This document shows positions 27,331 to 38,897 of a DNA stretch of 64,000 bases, one piece after another. Positions within the stretch are counted from its first letter, which is position 1; the number at the start of each line of letters is the position of its first letter. A program made the translations under genes and the position numbers. A model generated the notes under the pieces. It did no database searches and was not told the DNA's origin. It saw only the letters and a program-made list of their open reading frames with translations. Source of the stretch: Nereocystis luetkeana (taxonomy: Eukaryota > Sar > Phaeophyceae > Laminariales > Laminariaceae); assembly GCA_031213475.1 (NCBI GenBank), contig JARUPZ010000017.1, positions 7,828,167-7,892,166 on the forward strand, written 5' to 3'.

Positions 27331-27839
27331 AGATATCGAAAGGTTCTGCACTATTCTGCTGTAAAAGTCGATCAATAGTCTGGACGCGCTACTTACGAGA
27401 TTGCTACGAGCTCTCGTTGTTGCCGCCTCTGCCGTCTAAGCCCAAGCAGCTAGTGACTAGACAATTTCGGCTGTCGTCTGAGATTGCCTCATTCACGATT
27501 CTGCAAGCTTCTTCAACTCCAAAACGCCTCCACAAACTCCACCTCCCAACGGGAAGGTACATTTTGTTATGGCTCAAGAAATATTGATTAACTTTGCCCA
27601 TGTAGACCTCTATCCTGCAGATTCAGTACCTATGAAACTATGATAAGAACGACCACTCCCTCATATGTTCCGTTCTTTTTGGCCCTCCTTCCTCTTAAAC
27701 ATCCTCCTACTTTTAATGAACCAGGATAATCCGAACTCTGATGGGCCCGCTGCAATCTCTGCGAGGCTGTCTACCACTCACACCATAAAGCAGCCTGATC
27801 ACTTATACGTCTTTTCCATGCTGTCACCAATATTATTCT
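27331..27839. other. Spacer between satellite array 1 and the DIRS element
   Basis: No gene was recognised. A 65-codon minus-strand frame (27404-27601) has no domain. Possibly the DIRS 3' non-coding region. Confidence 0.35.
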
Positions 27840-28818
27840 ACGTTTTTGCGAGGGCAGCATAAACGGAGCTTGCCCCTTCCCCTGCGTCCTTCACGTCCTT
27901 CACGTACGTGATGAACGCCCGCGACTTCCACCGTCCTGCGCGCTGAATTTGCAACTCCGAGATTCCTTGGGACGCTAACTGGGTGGCCCCGATTTTTCCA
28001 GAGTGCAACGTGAACTGCATGGGATCTCTATCGATGCTACCTACCATAAATCTCAACGCCACCACCTCTTCTGTTCTATTAAATAAGCACTTTCCACCCT
28101 AGCGGGGTGCTCCAAACCGTCAAGGGCGCTTCCGCTGGTAGCAGTGGGTGTACATCCGGCAGTTCTAACAGAGCTTCAAACGCTCCCAATAACGCCCCCC
28201 TCCGTCAACTTTTCCTGGGCGAGGCGTGTTCGCCTGATGGTGCAACCTACCCGTTTTGGTCACACTTCGACTCCAAAAACTTTACCTGCTGCACTGCTCT
28301 AACGATCCCTCTGTTCTCGAAGGCCACCTGCACGCCTTCGTGAAAGAAATAGATGCATGTTCCGTGTCGAACAGAACTCGGGATGTACCTGCCGATTGGC
28401 GTACGCCCACAACTCCGACGCTCGGCCCAAGAAAAAATATGACACGGCGAGTCCTAACCACATGACGTACCCACCGTCTTCCATACTCACGACTGCCTGT
28501 CGCCCTTCCGTAAGTATTGCCCACGTCAAGGTCAATCTAACCTGTTTTTTTTCTTGATAGACATAGCGTGCACCCCTGTGTATCCCCTTTCCGACTGCGA
28601 CGATCATGCAATGCGACAAAGGTACTACTGTATCTCCCATCCTGCGAACATCTTGTGAAAAAGTGAATCGCTGCTAAGTACTCTCTGACGGTCGATTGCT
28701 GGTTGTTGTGCACAAAACAGCGTGACGTCATGAATTCGAGCAGTTCGGTCAGCGCTTCATTGGGATCGGCGACAGTATGCCACCACGGCGCTTCACCCTG
28801 CGCTGTTCTCTCCGTCAC
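27840..28818 (-). pseudogene. DIRS tyrosine recombinase, frameshifted
   Basis: From the N-terminus: the core-binding part (28537-28818, with NNQQSTVREYLAAIHFF), then the catalytic start (28299-28640, with LTWAILTEGR and FFLGRASELWAYA carrying the first Arg). After a frame change near 28345 comes FFHEGVQVAFENRGI, and the C-terminus (27840-28065) carries LHSGKIGATQLASQG and QRAGRWKSRAFITYVK. The family signature is R..HxxR..Y. Here His and the candidate Tyr (TYVK) remain, but the second Arg reads Lys (HSGK). That change and the frameshifts indicate loss of activity. Confidence 0.88.
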
Positions 28819-29014
28819 CCAGGTGTTCCAGTTTGCGACGTAGTTTGTATGAGTACTCTGCCCTATCGAACCAAGCGCGAGCGTTTAGATCAATCTTACC
28901 GCCTCTTTCTTGTTTCCTCCTCTGTTGTCCCCTGTTCCTGTGATAACGTGCGTGTACACTATTAATATGCCTGCCATGGGTTGAGCGAGGCATGCATCGC
29001 AACGAGCGCGCGAG

Positions 29015-30430
29015 TCAAGCAAGTTCTTCTGCTTCGATCATCGTGAGCGTCCATAAAACGTCGTCGTGTTTGGTAAGGATGTTATTTGTCTCGAGTACAA
29101 TATCAAACATCCCCGACCCCCGCCGACCGAGGCATTGTTCGCGCCAGTCGCTGGAGTGGGTCGGCTCCCTGGCCTTGTCTGGCAACATCTCCCTAGGCCA
29201 CCGTGAAATCCCGTCCGCTAACGTGTTCTGCCCACCCGGAATATGTTTTTCATTGCGGTTCCATTCGCCTGCGAGTTCAAGGCGCCCCAGCATTCTCGTG
29301 AGTAGGCAGGCCCTTTCGTCTGTGGCCCCACCGCTTCGAGACACCCACGATACGGTCGCCATGTTATCGCCTCGAATCATAATCGGGTCGCCTGCCGCGT
29401 CTGGCCTGTCTCCTACCAATTTTTCGCATCACCAACGCGGACACGACCATTCGCAATAACTCTAGGAGATTGATTGTGATGGTACAGGTCTCATGAAGGT
29501 CAGCTTCCCTTTTAAGTTCGGCAGTCAGCTCAGTCGGCAAGTCGTATCTGCAAGATACCTTCTTCTCAAAACAGCATCCTCCCCCCGCCTCAAAACTGGC
29601 GCCAGACAGATAGTGCATTTCGTCGGGGCGTTTTATCACCGTGTATCAGGGCGCGCTAACCGCCTCTCGCTCTAGGAGCAGCGCGTGATATATTTTATAT
29701 CACCCACTTCCAAAAGAGGAGGTCCGCATGAAACTCTCTGCCAAGCTCTGTCATGCGGTTCTGTTAGCGCTTGCATCGTGTAATCCGGTTATTCGCAGAA
29801 GCCTCCATACGAATTACCTGCCCGCTCGCACTACGTACGTGAGGTTCCACAACTTCCCGGCCACGATGAGAACGACCGTCGCCGACGCTCGCCTTCTGCT
29901 CACGGGCCACTGGTCAATCAGCAGCCTTTAAATATCGTCGGCCCTTTCTCGCGGAAACGAGATTCTCATTGTGTGCGATTTGATAGTGGCCCTAATGTGT
30001 TAATCGTAGAGCCCCAGTTCATGCTCTACTCTTCTTCGGGGCTAAAATGGGCGGCATCCCTTCCCCCCCCGGTCCGAATAAGCGCACGTGATCCAAAGCG
30101 AGGGAGGCCAATGCAATTAAGGCCGTCTTGTCATCGTCTGAATGTTACACCCTGATTAGGAGATAGTCGTCTACGTACACGGTTGCGAAGGGTCTGAAAC
30201 CTCTCCCCCGCTTTGCGCTCTGACCTTCGCGTCAGACGGGATCGGCGTGGGTGTACCCTCTTCCCATCGATCTACCACCTCAACGTGGACCATCACTTAT
30301 TTTCCTTCGTCTAATAGCTGCATCGAATTCAGAGTGGTGTTGCAGTGCGAGTGTTCGGCCGCGGCGGACATGGCGCCCCAGAAACCCGGCGATCCCGATC
30401 ATCCGAAGGTTAATCGAAATCGATCAAAAC
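29015..30430 (-). pseudogene. DIRS reverse transcriptase-RNase H, degenerate
   Basis: The catalytic YVDDY box is intact at 30163-30177 and is followed within five codons by an in-frame stop. Upstream, SGSPGFWGAMSAAAEHSHC is the RT segment before the palm motif. Downstream, FGPGGEGMPPILAPKKST follows in the shifting frame. RNase H begins around 29640 (HYLSGASFEAGGG). It continues at 29015-29419 with RGDNMATVSWVSRSGG and HIPGGQNTLADGISRWPRE, the typical DIRS/Ngaro RNase H end. At least three stops or frame changes are visible. The strongest transposon match in the window. Confidence 0.92.
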
Positions 30431-30655
30431 TAGAGCTCCTACTGTGTAGCAAAAGTTGTAGTTGGACTGGAGGAGAAGGATGCAGTCCTGGGAAGCCAGG
30501 TGTTCAAAGACAACCCAAACCGGTACCATCAACTTCAGCTCATGAAGAGCTTTATTGTTCATGCTGTATGCCCATTCAGCATTGCGGAGCACCTCCGGAT
30601 CCGGCGCTGTCTGTCGTTGTTGTATCCCAGCAAGCGCCTGGTGGATATCCTTCAC
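30410..30655 (-). pseudogene. N-terminal DIRS fragment (RT lead-in or gag end)
   Basis: A minus-strand frame of 81 codons with a gag-like helical composition (MKDIHQALAGIQQRQTAPD..). It lies directly upstream of the RT frame on the same strand. Membership in the DIRS element rests on position only. Confidence 0.45.
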
Positions 30656-30719
30656 AACGGACCGTAGGTGTGGGTGTTATTACGTATGTTTTTCAAATAC
30701 CTCTTATACCCTGAATAGT

Positions 30720-31690
30720 ACCATCTTACATAGGCTATTGGGGGTCTAACAGGTTGAAGCAATTGAGTATCGATGCCCATTGCGGCTCATCATCGGTGGG
30801 TTTCAGGACATATATATCGATAGGTATTGTAAGCCCCCATAGGGTTAGGGAAACCAGCGCAATAGGCTACTGTGCGTCCGATAGGTCTGTAAAAGTGTCT
30901 ATCGAGAGGTATCTTGGGTACCAGTAGGGTATGCAGGTTTCTTCCAATAGGCTATCGATCTGACAATACTTTCATAACCACACCCAACCGATACCTATTG
31001 CTGCAACCGATAGTTTCCTATTGATGCCAACCGATACCTGTTGATGCAAGCGAAAGGTTTCTACTGATGATGCTGACCGATGCCTATTGTTGCAAGGTAT
31101 TAGGAGTCTACCGTACCGACCGACACCTGTGGTTGCAAGGGTATAGGTTTTTATTGATATCGATCGACACCTGTTGTTGCAAGCGAAAGGTTTCTATTGA
31201 ATCGATCGACACTCATTGCTGCAAGGGATAGGTTTCTACTAGTGATAGCGATCGATACCCATCGCCGCAAGCAATGGGTGTTTATTGAACCAGGTCGAGA
31301 CCTATTGCTTCAAGCGGTAGGAGCATTTTTATACGGACCGATGTCTTCAGCTGTTGCTGCAAGTGATCGGTGTCTGTTGATCCAGATCAATACTTATCGG
31401 GATACTTCTTGCTACAAGCGATAGATGTCTGTTGATACCGATCGACTCCCCAATGTTGCCGATCCGCTCCCTAATGTCGCAAGTTGCGCATGACAAGTGC
31501 GCCATGGCATCGGGCGACACTTATTGCATTATTCAATAGGTTTGCGCACGTCAGTGCCCATTGTTCTTGCAATCTATTTACGGCATCGATCAATACCTTT
31601 TGCCCTATATATTTTTTTGTCAAGGTCATCGATTAATACACATCCCAGTCCAGTAGGATTTCAAGCGTGCCCATCGATACCTAAGCTCTG
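30720..31690. repeat. Satellite array 2, about 43-45-bp degenerate units
   Basis: About twenty degenerate units of the form GATCGACACCTGTTG, TTGCAAGCGATAGG, TTTCTATTGAT. ACCTRTTG and CRATAGGT inside each unit are inverted, so every unit can fold. It abuts the DIRS element and shares cores with arrays 1 and 3. Confidence 0.75.
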
Positions 31691-33152
31691 AAGGTACGAA
31701 TTAAGGTGTGCACTCGAGCGAGTACACATTTCTTCGAACTTCGTAAATATGCCTAGAGACCAGCTACTCGTGTGTAACGTCGCTTGGCGAAAGTCCATGA
31801 TTGAACTTTCGGTGTTCGAGCAAAGCAATATCCTCGCGAAAACGTTCGATGTGATTCGTACGCTTACCCTCTTCGATTTCGTGTTTTGTTGTTAACCTTT
31901 GATGTCATATTTTACTGGTTTGGAATACACCGTGGTCCCTAAACACAAAACGTCTGAACTACTACGAGTTGGGCTAGCCCCGAAGGTCGTCGGTCACGAC
32001 TGACTCACAGTATAGCAATCCGATCGTTACATGTTCGGTATCGTACTGGCTGACATGGAATGTAAAAGAGGGTGACAAAACCTGTTTTGTTTGGTAAGGT
32101 CTAAGGTCTTGCATTGTTAGCACCGAATCATGTACTGACCAGTCGGAGACCTTTAAAAGATAAGTAGAAACAAACGTAAACCTCACGTTTGTTCAGTGAG
32201 CAAGCCGTTTCCAAGTAGTGCAAGGCATAGCCTGTAAAGGTTTGGGCGCAGTCACTCGAACAGCTGTCATCCCATAGTGTACTCCCATATTCGAATGTGC
32301 ACTGAATCTAAGTCATTTCAAGGTGATGCAGTACAAAGAGTACCGTACTAAAAAGTCAAAATGTCCACACGTTTTCAGTATGCTAACCATTTGCGGGCGT
32401 GTTGTAGTGCCGCTGCCAATTTTTGCTACGTGATTTTTCGCTGGCAATGTAAGGGCCGTGAAAAGGTTTATGCTCGGGGCACCATCTCTCGTGGTATTCC
32501 TTTTTGTTCGATTCAAGAAAACCTGAATTTATGGTTTTTTGTTTTTATCAACGTAGGTTAGATGTATCAGCCAACAAGAAAATATCAGGACCGCTTTGCA
32601 CCCACATATTAAAAGAAAAACGCGGGTGAACCCGTGAAATACATAACGCGCACGGAACAAAAGTCAAAGAAAAGTACGCAAAACGTATAACGATGACACT
32701 TCCACAAAAGATGGTGCAAACTCCAGTAGTTGCCCCCCAAAACGTGGGCTCAGTACACGGGGAGCTACATCCAACTCTTACACAAAACTAGACGATATCA
32801 AAGCTTGTTGCGAAAACAAAACATGTCAATGTCTTAAAGGGGCAACGGGTCTGCAGGGGCTCATAGAACGCGTGTGCCAAAAGTCAGAAACCGTCTCGAA
32901 AAAGAAGCATGGAGGTTTCCGATTATATTCGCTATGGTTTGGGCGGTGAGTCCAGCCTGTAGCCAAACCCACTATCTGTAGTAGATTGTAACAGATGCTG
33001 TACTTGTGCACTAGTACCTGATGTGCTTGGTTTTTGATGTCGTGTTCTTGTACCACGTTCTACTGCTTCCTTGGAAGTCTGTACTTGTTTTATTTACAGT
33101 CTATGTCTTCCTAGCCCCCGCCCACTTTCTATTTTCTTGCGTCACGGTGCAG
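31691..33152. other. Spacer between satellite array 2 and the hAT fragment
   Basis: No gene was recognised. The right end (33100-33152) is pyrimidine-rich and ends in GTGCAG, a plausible 3' splice site for the hAT exon that follows. Confidence 0.4.
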
Positions 33153-33726
33153 ATCCCCCCCACCCAACGGGAAACGAACGCAGCCGACGACTGGCGTCTG
33201 TACGGAAAAGAACTTTCGCTGGCGCTTCGAGCAGTTGCGCGGACGGTGTTTGTCTGCCCAGCGCTGGCAGGCGTAATGGAGCGGGAGTTTTTCATCGCAG
33301 ATATGTACTTGCAAGCGCGGCTCGCTCGACCCCACATTGTTAGAGGTGTCGCTCTTCTTGCGAGCGCAGTATGATTGCATACGGGACGACGTCCCGCGGC
33401 TGTCCAACGACGACATCGAAACGTCTATCCCGGAGCGATTCAGGGACCAGACAATGCTGGATGACGTGAAGGTGCTTGACTATGTACCTGATGAGGACTC
33501 CGATGGTGACGAAGACGACAGGGATCAAAGACTCGAGTCGGCGTTGCCGGACCCGGTAAGACCGGAGCCGACGAACCACGAGGGCGAAGGGGCCGCAGCC
33601 GGGAACGGTGGAGGGGCGTCAAACCGGGAGTATGAAGAGGCCACAGCCTGGAATGGTGGACAGGCCGTAGATACCAGCGACTACTGCTGGTTTTGTCGGG
33701 TCTGTGTTTGCAGCTTTCATATGTAG
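33153..33726 (+). pseudogene. hAT transposase C-terminal fragment, frameshifted
   Basis: The reading starts after a plausible acceptor at 33152. It shows W..Y....LSLALRAVARTVFVCPALAG then MEREFFIADMYLQARLARPH, which fits the hAT dimerisation block (family pattern P(A/T)SA..ER.FS.AG....RR.RL). A one-base shift near 33335 moves to the next frame with LFLRAQYDCIRDDVPRLSND, the usual continuation. An acidic stretch (DEDSDGDEDD) and a Gly/Asn-rich tail run to a stop at 33724-33726. No DDE catalytic core was found upstream, so this is a fragment. Confidence 0.7.
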
Positions 33727-34149
33727 TTGCAAGTGAAGCACGACGGGAACAGGGTTTTTAGCACACTTTTGAGCAACGGAGCTCCTGAATGGGAACCAAT
33801 TGCGAGGGAAAAAGCGTATGTTTCCGGGTCGAGCATGAACAACAGTGTCGTTGATGTTCTTTTAGGGTAGGGCCCATCATTTCAAGCCACGGTCGCCGTG
33901 ACATTGTTGTTTTGGCCGCCTCGCCGCGTGTTTCAAAAGCGGCGGCATTTAGTATCTTACTGTCGAACGCAAACGGCGACTCAAGTCGTGCGTGTACTAG
34001 GCACTCTTGCCTCATGTTCGTCTCTACGAGTAGTTTACTTGCAGGAAGGTGGTTGATCTTTCTAACGTTCCATGCCTTCATGTCCGCGCACCTACTGTAC
34101 TGTACTATGCTGCACTCATTAAATTGGGAGCAACCGCTTTTCGTCTAGT

Positions 34150-34690
34150 GGTTAGTGGTTCGATTGGTTTTCAGATTTCTATAGTAGGTAATCCGCTTGA
34201 CAACTCGTGGTAGTAGGTAGTGATCGACAAAGCTCGCATTTTTGTCGAAGCCATAGGCATCGGTCGACAGTTTCACGTACCATTTAATCGTAAATAGGCA
34301 TTATCGACAAAGCACAACTAAAATTATCGCAGCAATAATGGGTATCGACCGACAATTTGACATATATATTGGCCAAGTCAAGAGGCATCGATCGACAAAA
34401 TGTGTCACCTATTGGCCATGTCAATAGGCATCGAGCGACAAGTGTATGCTCAAATCCATAGGTACCGATCGAATAAGTGCTATACCTATTAGTCAAATCA
34501 ACAGGCATCGATCGACTAAGGGCCATATCAATTAGCATCGATCGGTCAAGTGGTATAGTCAAAACTATCAAGGTCTGTCGCCGTTTCCATATATGTTCCA
34601 ATACCTATTTGTCGAACCAATAGGTATCGATCGACAAGTTCGCATACCTTTTAGACACGACAATAGGTCCTATTCAATAGGCTATTGTCC
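34150..34690. repeat. Satellite array 3, about 41-bp units (GGCATCGATCGAC-type)
   Basis: Repeats of ACCTATTGGCCAAGTCAA and GGCATCGATCGACAA with variants, at least ten cores. Related to arrays 1 and 2 through ATCGATCGAC and ACCTATTG. Confidence 0.75.
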
Positions 34691-35106
34691 AGGGTGGTGT
34701 ATACACGCAGCTGTCACGGAGACGCATGAGTGACTCCAGATACTATCATGGAAATGCATTTCCTTGTATTATTCCCGAGCTGGTGAGTGACATCTCATGA
34801 CGAAACCATACAGGCCATTATCCAGCAACCTGCCGACACAGCAAACGTCCCATGTCAACCGGAGAATAACCACCTGTATTCCCACGTCGATATATTGAAG
34901 TACGAAAACACTAGATGGGGCATCTCCGTCGTGTTCTTCAGCTTCGTCAACAGCCCCCCCCGCACATAATACACGATCATGTCAATATGTCTCCCGCGCT
35001 GTACATGACAAACCACCACATCGTAGAGTTGTTAATCCGCATTTTAACTACAAACTCCTTTAAAATTCAGAAACACACCTACCAGTATTCGCGAATCAAA
35101 AATCAA
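34691..35106. other. Spacer between satellite array 3 and the direct repeat
   Basis: No gene. A stretch at 34765-34850 weakly resembles 40850-40935 at the other end of the Copia element and might be LTR debris. Confidence 0.3.
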
Positions 35107-35677
35107 ACTTTCATTTCCGAAGCAACATCCTAATCTGCAAGTCGAAAAGCATTGAATACGCACCGCACGCGGTCCCTGGCATGTATTAATCTCTCCAGTC
35201 CCAGCAAAAACGCCTTCCTCAATTTCAAACAAACTATTACGAATCATGAAAAGTATGCAGCCATGTCGACAAAAAAAAAGGAATCAAGAATATAGATACA
35301 TAGTAGGTAAAATATCTCGGTAAATGGTGGGGGTGCAAGTGAGTACACGCAGGGAATGAGAATTGGCTCGATGAAGTTAGTGGTATTCGATGAATTATGT
35401 CAGTTTTTTCATTTTGAATGAATAACGCCCTGCACATTGTCAGAAGGCAAACACTAAAAATATATATATATATCCAATGCTAAAGATTTCATTTCCAAAG
35501 CAAACATCCTAATCTCCAAGTCGAAAAGCATTGAATACGCACCGCACGCGCACCCTGGCATTTTGTAGTCTCTCTGGTCCCAGCAAAAAGCGCCTGCCTT
35601 AATTCCAAACAGAACATTGCGTATCATGAAAAGTTTGCAGCCATGTCGATCAAAATCAAAATGGAGTCAAGAATTTC
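35107..35677. repeat. Two direct copies of a 185-bp sequence
   Basis: 35107-35290 and 35487-35677 are alike over their length. Shared stretches include GTCGAAAAGCATTGAATACG and ATCATGAAAAGT.TGCAGCC. An AT-rich spacer with a (TA)n run at 35460-35473 separates them. They lie just beyond the Copia polypurine tract on its 3' side, so they may be a tandem duplication inside a 3' LTR. Confidence 0.8.
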
Positions 35678-35946
35678 CAATGGTAACGATCTCGGCGAGC
35701 ACGGTTTCCTCGGACAACTAGTCTCCGTTTATCCCCTACCGCCGCCCACGATTTATAGATCGCGATGGATATGCGGGCAACATGCATCCCTTTGTACTTC
35801 ATTTTTCTGTCGATGAAACGTGTAGAAAAAATAGTCGTTCGCGCTGAAAACACCGAAATCTCTGCCAGGAAAATCGGTACCGTTCAAAGTGTTCTACAAT
35901 CGTAGTTGAAACAAAGCATATTTTTAAACGGATCACGTACCCCCTC

Positions 35947-37230
35947 CTATCTCCAAAACATTCTGTTGGGTTTAGAAAGCCGTGTTTGCTGAGCGGCTTC
36001 AACCAGACGTCTGCACGGCTCTCCTCCGAACCTACATGGGGTGTGAGCAAAATCCCCTCTGAAACCAAGCTCCCGTAGACAGTTGTGTCGGACGTGGATA
36101 TGGTTTGACCTAAAGGCGTACTCTGGGTGTGATGCCAGGTGCCTTGCCCCCTCGTTATCCTCGATAACCGTAGCACACGTCTCCCCGAAACCCTGAAAAT
36201 AAAACCCCGCACATACCGCACGAACATCACCTCCTTGATGGTGTCTGCCAGTGCTATTAATACTATTCGGCCTCGGTGGTAGAGAGTGTGACGTATTTTG
36301 GCGTCCTCGAATACCAGCACCCACGCTCCCGGACACATGATAGCCGCAGCGGAAACTGCCTTTCCGTCAGTGGCTTCGCTGGCATAAGTTTCGCTCGCAA
36401 ATGCTACCAGCTGAAGCCCGCTACCCTTCTGGAACGCAATGCCGAGATCGTTCGTAGAAGGAACGTTCTCTAAAACTATAGCCACTGTCCTCCAGTGTGC
36501 GTCCCTCGGCTTATTCGCGCTCCTCACTACCGCCGTCTCCGCTTCCGCAATATCCAGTCGTGTTTCGTTCGCAAGCCACATGAAGCCCCCCACAATCTCG
36601 AGAAAGAGGAATCACCCATACGGGTTCATTCTCGTCGAACTCCTCGATCTTCACCCCAGTCAACGCGGGTCACGCTCCCAGACATAGCACCAACCTCGCC
36701 GTGGACTTTTCGGCGAAAGCTCGCTGCAAAATCTTCAAAGTATCCGCATCGTCTTCGGTCGAAAGCTGACGTCCAGCACAACATCGCAACTCGTCCAAAT
36801 TGTTGATCGGAACAGGGCGGTCCAAATCTTCATACAACTGATCGCATCTAGCCTTATGTCCTACGGCAATCCTATCAACCACATTATCTACTGTAGTTGT
36901 GCCACGACGTCGCTTGCTTTAAGCCATAGACTACGGCTCAACCTGACCACCTTACGAGATATTTCACCGCAGTCAGGGGTTGGTCGCGTGAAAACATACT
37001 CTTCTAATCGAGACTGTACCAACGCTTGATCAACATCACAATGAATCCAATCAACACCAAGTTCGCACGCAATAGCGACCACCACACGGAACCCAGACAC
37101 CGTAGGCGTCGGGGCAAAAGTCTCCAAGAAATCAATACCCTCACGCTGTTTGAAGCCGCGTGCCACTAAACTCGCGCATGCATGGGTCACATCGACATGT
37201 TCGTTAGACTTGCAGGCGAACACTCACTGA
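35947..37230 (-). pseudogene. Copia reverse transcriptase-RNase H, degenerate
   Basis: RT begins near 37223 with SLVARGFKQREGIDFLETFA, the Copia RT_2 start, then VDWIHCDVDQALVQSRLEE. The catalytic box, normally YVDD, reads VDNVVDRIAVG near 36880-36900, so the second Asp is lost. 36670-36882 continues with the palm end. 35947-36593 carries GGFMWLANETRLDIAEAE, then the RNase H region with FASETYASEATDGKAVS, IEDNEGARHLASHPE and HIHVRHNCLRELGFRGDF. RNase H frames are broken near 36340. Confidence 0.92.
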
Positions 37231-38012
37231 GGAGAGAAGACCCTAAGGCCGCCTAGATTCTGCGTTGCTCAAAATGTCCCCGCGTGCGTCCGTCCATGAT
37301 ATTTCCTGCCCATCGCCTGCTCCCGAATGGTCGAATACTCGTCCGAATGCGTTTCAGCATACGCGTTCGGCGTCAAAGGCTTACTTGTCGGGCGTGTGAG
37401 GGTGGGGGGATTCTCGCGCGGTGGGACTCGGTGGACACGTATATGGCCTACCCCCCCCCCCGCTGCTATCAACGACAGCAGCCCATGTCCGATAGCTTCG
37501 TGGTTCGGCGCAGTCTCCCCTCTGGTTCAGCCGTTTCTCTGCTACCCTCCTGGTGTCGTCCTGGTCCGGTGGCCGGACACATAGCCATCCTCCTTGTGTC
37601 GTGCAGTCTACCCCCTGGTCCGACCCCTCAGAACATCGCCATCCTCCGAACAGGAGATAGCCAAACCCAGTTTCCGGGCAACGCGCTAAATCCGTTTCGG
37701 CTTCGTTGACTGCTGCGGGGGTGACGGCGGGGACGGTTGGGGAGACGATAACGACGGGAAGATCAACTCCTGCCGGAGGCAGTAAAAAATCACAACTAAT
37801 TTCCTCGGGTGCTCCCACGTGATGTCGCGGGAGTACGCCATTCGGCCAGACACCAGCTGAACCTTGCTGCAGTCTGCCGAGTGGTGGTTTCCACCCGTGG
37901 AGGTGGGGTCAAGATTCCGCCTAGGGCTCCGTCTTCCGGGTTTTCCATACGTGGTGAAGGCTCAGTTCAGGGGCGGGAGCAGTAGCGAAAACTGTGGCCT
38001 TCTGTAGAAATT
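37231..38012 (-). pseudogene. Copia pol linker between integrase and RT
   Basis: A low-complexity linker, Pro/Val-rich (DFLLPPAGVDLPVVIVS near 37790), with several frame changes. It is followed at 37269-37330 by THSDEYSTIREQAMGRKYHG, which fits the segment just before RT in this lineage. A C-run lies at 37450-37459. Confidence 0.7.
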
Positions 38013-38719
38013 TCAGTACGGCAAGTACATGTGTGGCTTGTCTCGGACTCTCGCCGTCATGTTGATCATATCCCTCACGTACTTGCACGACCCAGCCCAG
38101 AGGGGATACATTGCCAGGATACTTGCGTTGCCGAAAAGGCGGGGCGCCACCGCAAGCTCCAGCATCATGGCGACCCGCCGCTCGACGACGCTGTCATGCG
38201 TCGGAGAACCGACGCGCTCGTAGTCGCTGCGGATGCGTCGAGGGTTGAACATCGCCACGACCTCGGTGCCGTTGTGCAATCGAAGGCACTGCACGATGGA
38301 CGGGACACCCTTGGCGTTGATGTCGTCCACAAAAACCAGCGAAGACCGTCGGGGCGTCGGGCTTGCGCTTCGATGAGTACGACCATCTAAGCCACCAGTT
38401 GTCGTCGATAATCATCATCAAGCACTGCGCACCGCCGGCGGGCGTAAGCTGCTTACCGGACAGACCCATGAACATGCGTTCAATAGGCCTGGTGGAGCGA
38501 CGCCTCGGTCGTCCGCGGCACCGCTATTCTCCTCCTTTCCGCCTCAGAACACTCAGCACGTGGAACCAACTCCCCGAAACCAGCAATGCCCGTCTGACGT
38601 GCCGTCTCACAGAGGGTGTCAGGATGGAAATGGGCAAGGGAAACGTGAGCATCGTTAGTATCAACCCATCGCATTTTTCCAGGGACCAGAAACGGCGGCA
38701 GCATTCGGGGTCTCCGCAA
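38013..38719 (-). pseudogene. Copia gag-pre-integrase and integrase, degenerate
   Basis: 38480-38719 carries HVSLAHFHPDTLCETARQTG and ECSEAERRR, the gag-pre-integrase zinc region with His/Cys positions partly lost. The integrase follows: GLSGKQLTPAGGAQCLMMII then DD near 38410-38470, a frame change, and at 38013-38330 LRLHNGTE, SPTHDSVVERRVAMMLELA and PLWAGSCKYVRDMINMTA. The first catalytic Asp is recognisable and the Glu of VVERR is present. Confidence 0.92.
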
Positions 38720-38897
38720 TCCTCAAGGCGTCTACGATTAAAACCGCGTCCATACGCATGAACGACAGTGCCCATGTAACATGTGGGCTTCCTCAAAATC
38801 GAGTGTCATCGGGCATTTCTGCATTACTGTATGTAGCAAAAACAGGGTAAAGCGTTCGCCGGGCGCTTGTGCCACGTCCAACAACCTAGCTTGAACC

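Larger units (their letters stand above)
27840..30660 (-). mobile_element. DIRS-type retrotransposon, degenerate
   Basis: Order on the minus strand is an N-terminal fragment (30410-30655), reverse transcriptase and RNase H (about 29015-30430), then tyrosine recombinase (about 27840-28818). This is the DIRS order, and there is no DDE integrase. Frameshifts and stops break every module, so the copy is dead. It is bracketed by related satellite arrays at 26835-27330 and 30720-31690. I could not define its termini; DIRS elements normally end in inverted or split direct repeats. Confidence 0.9.
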
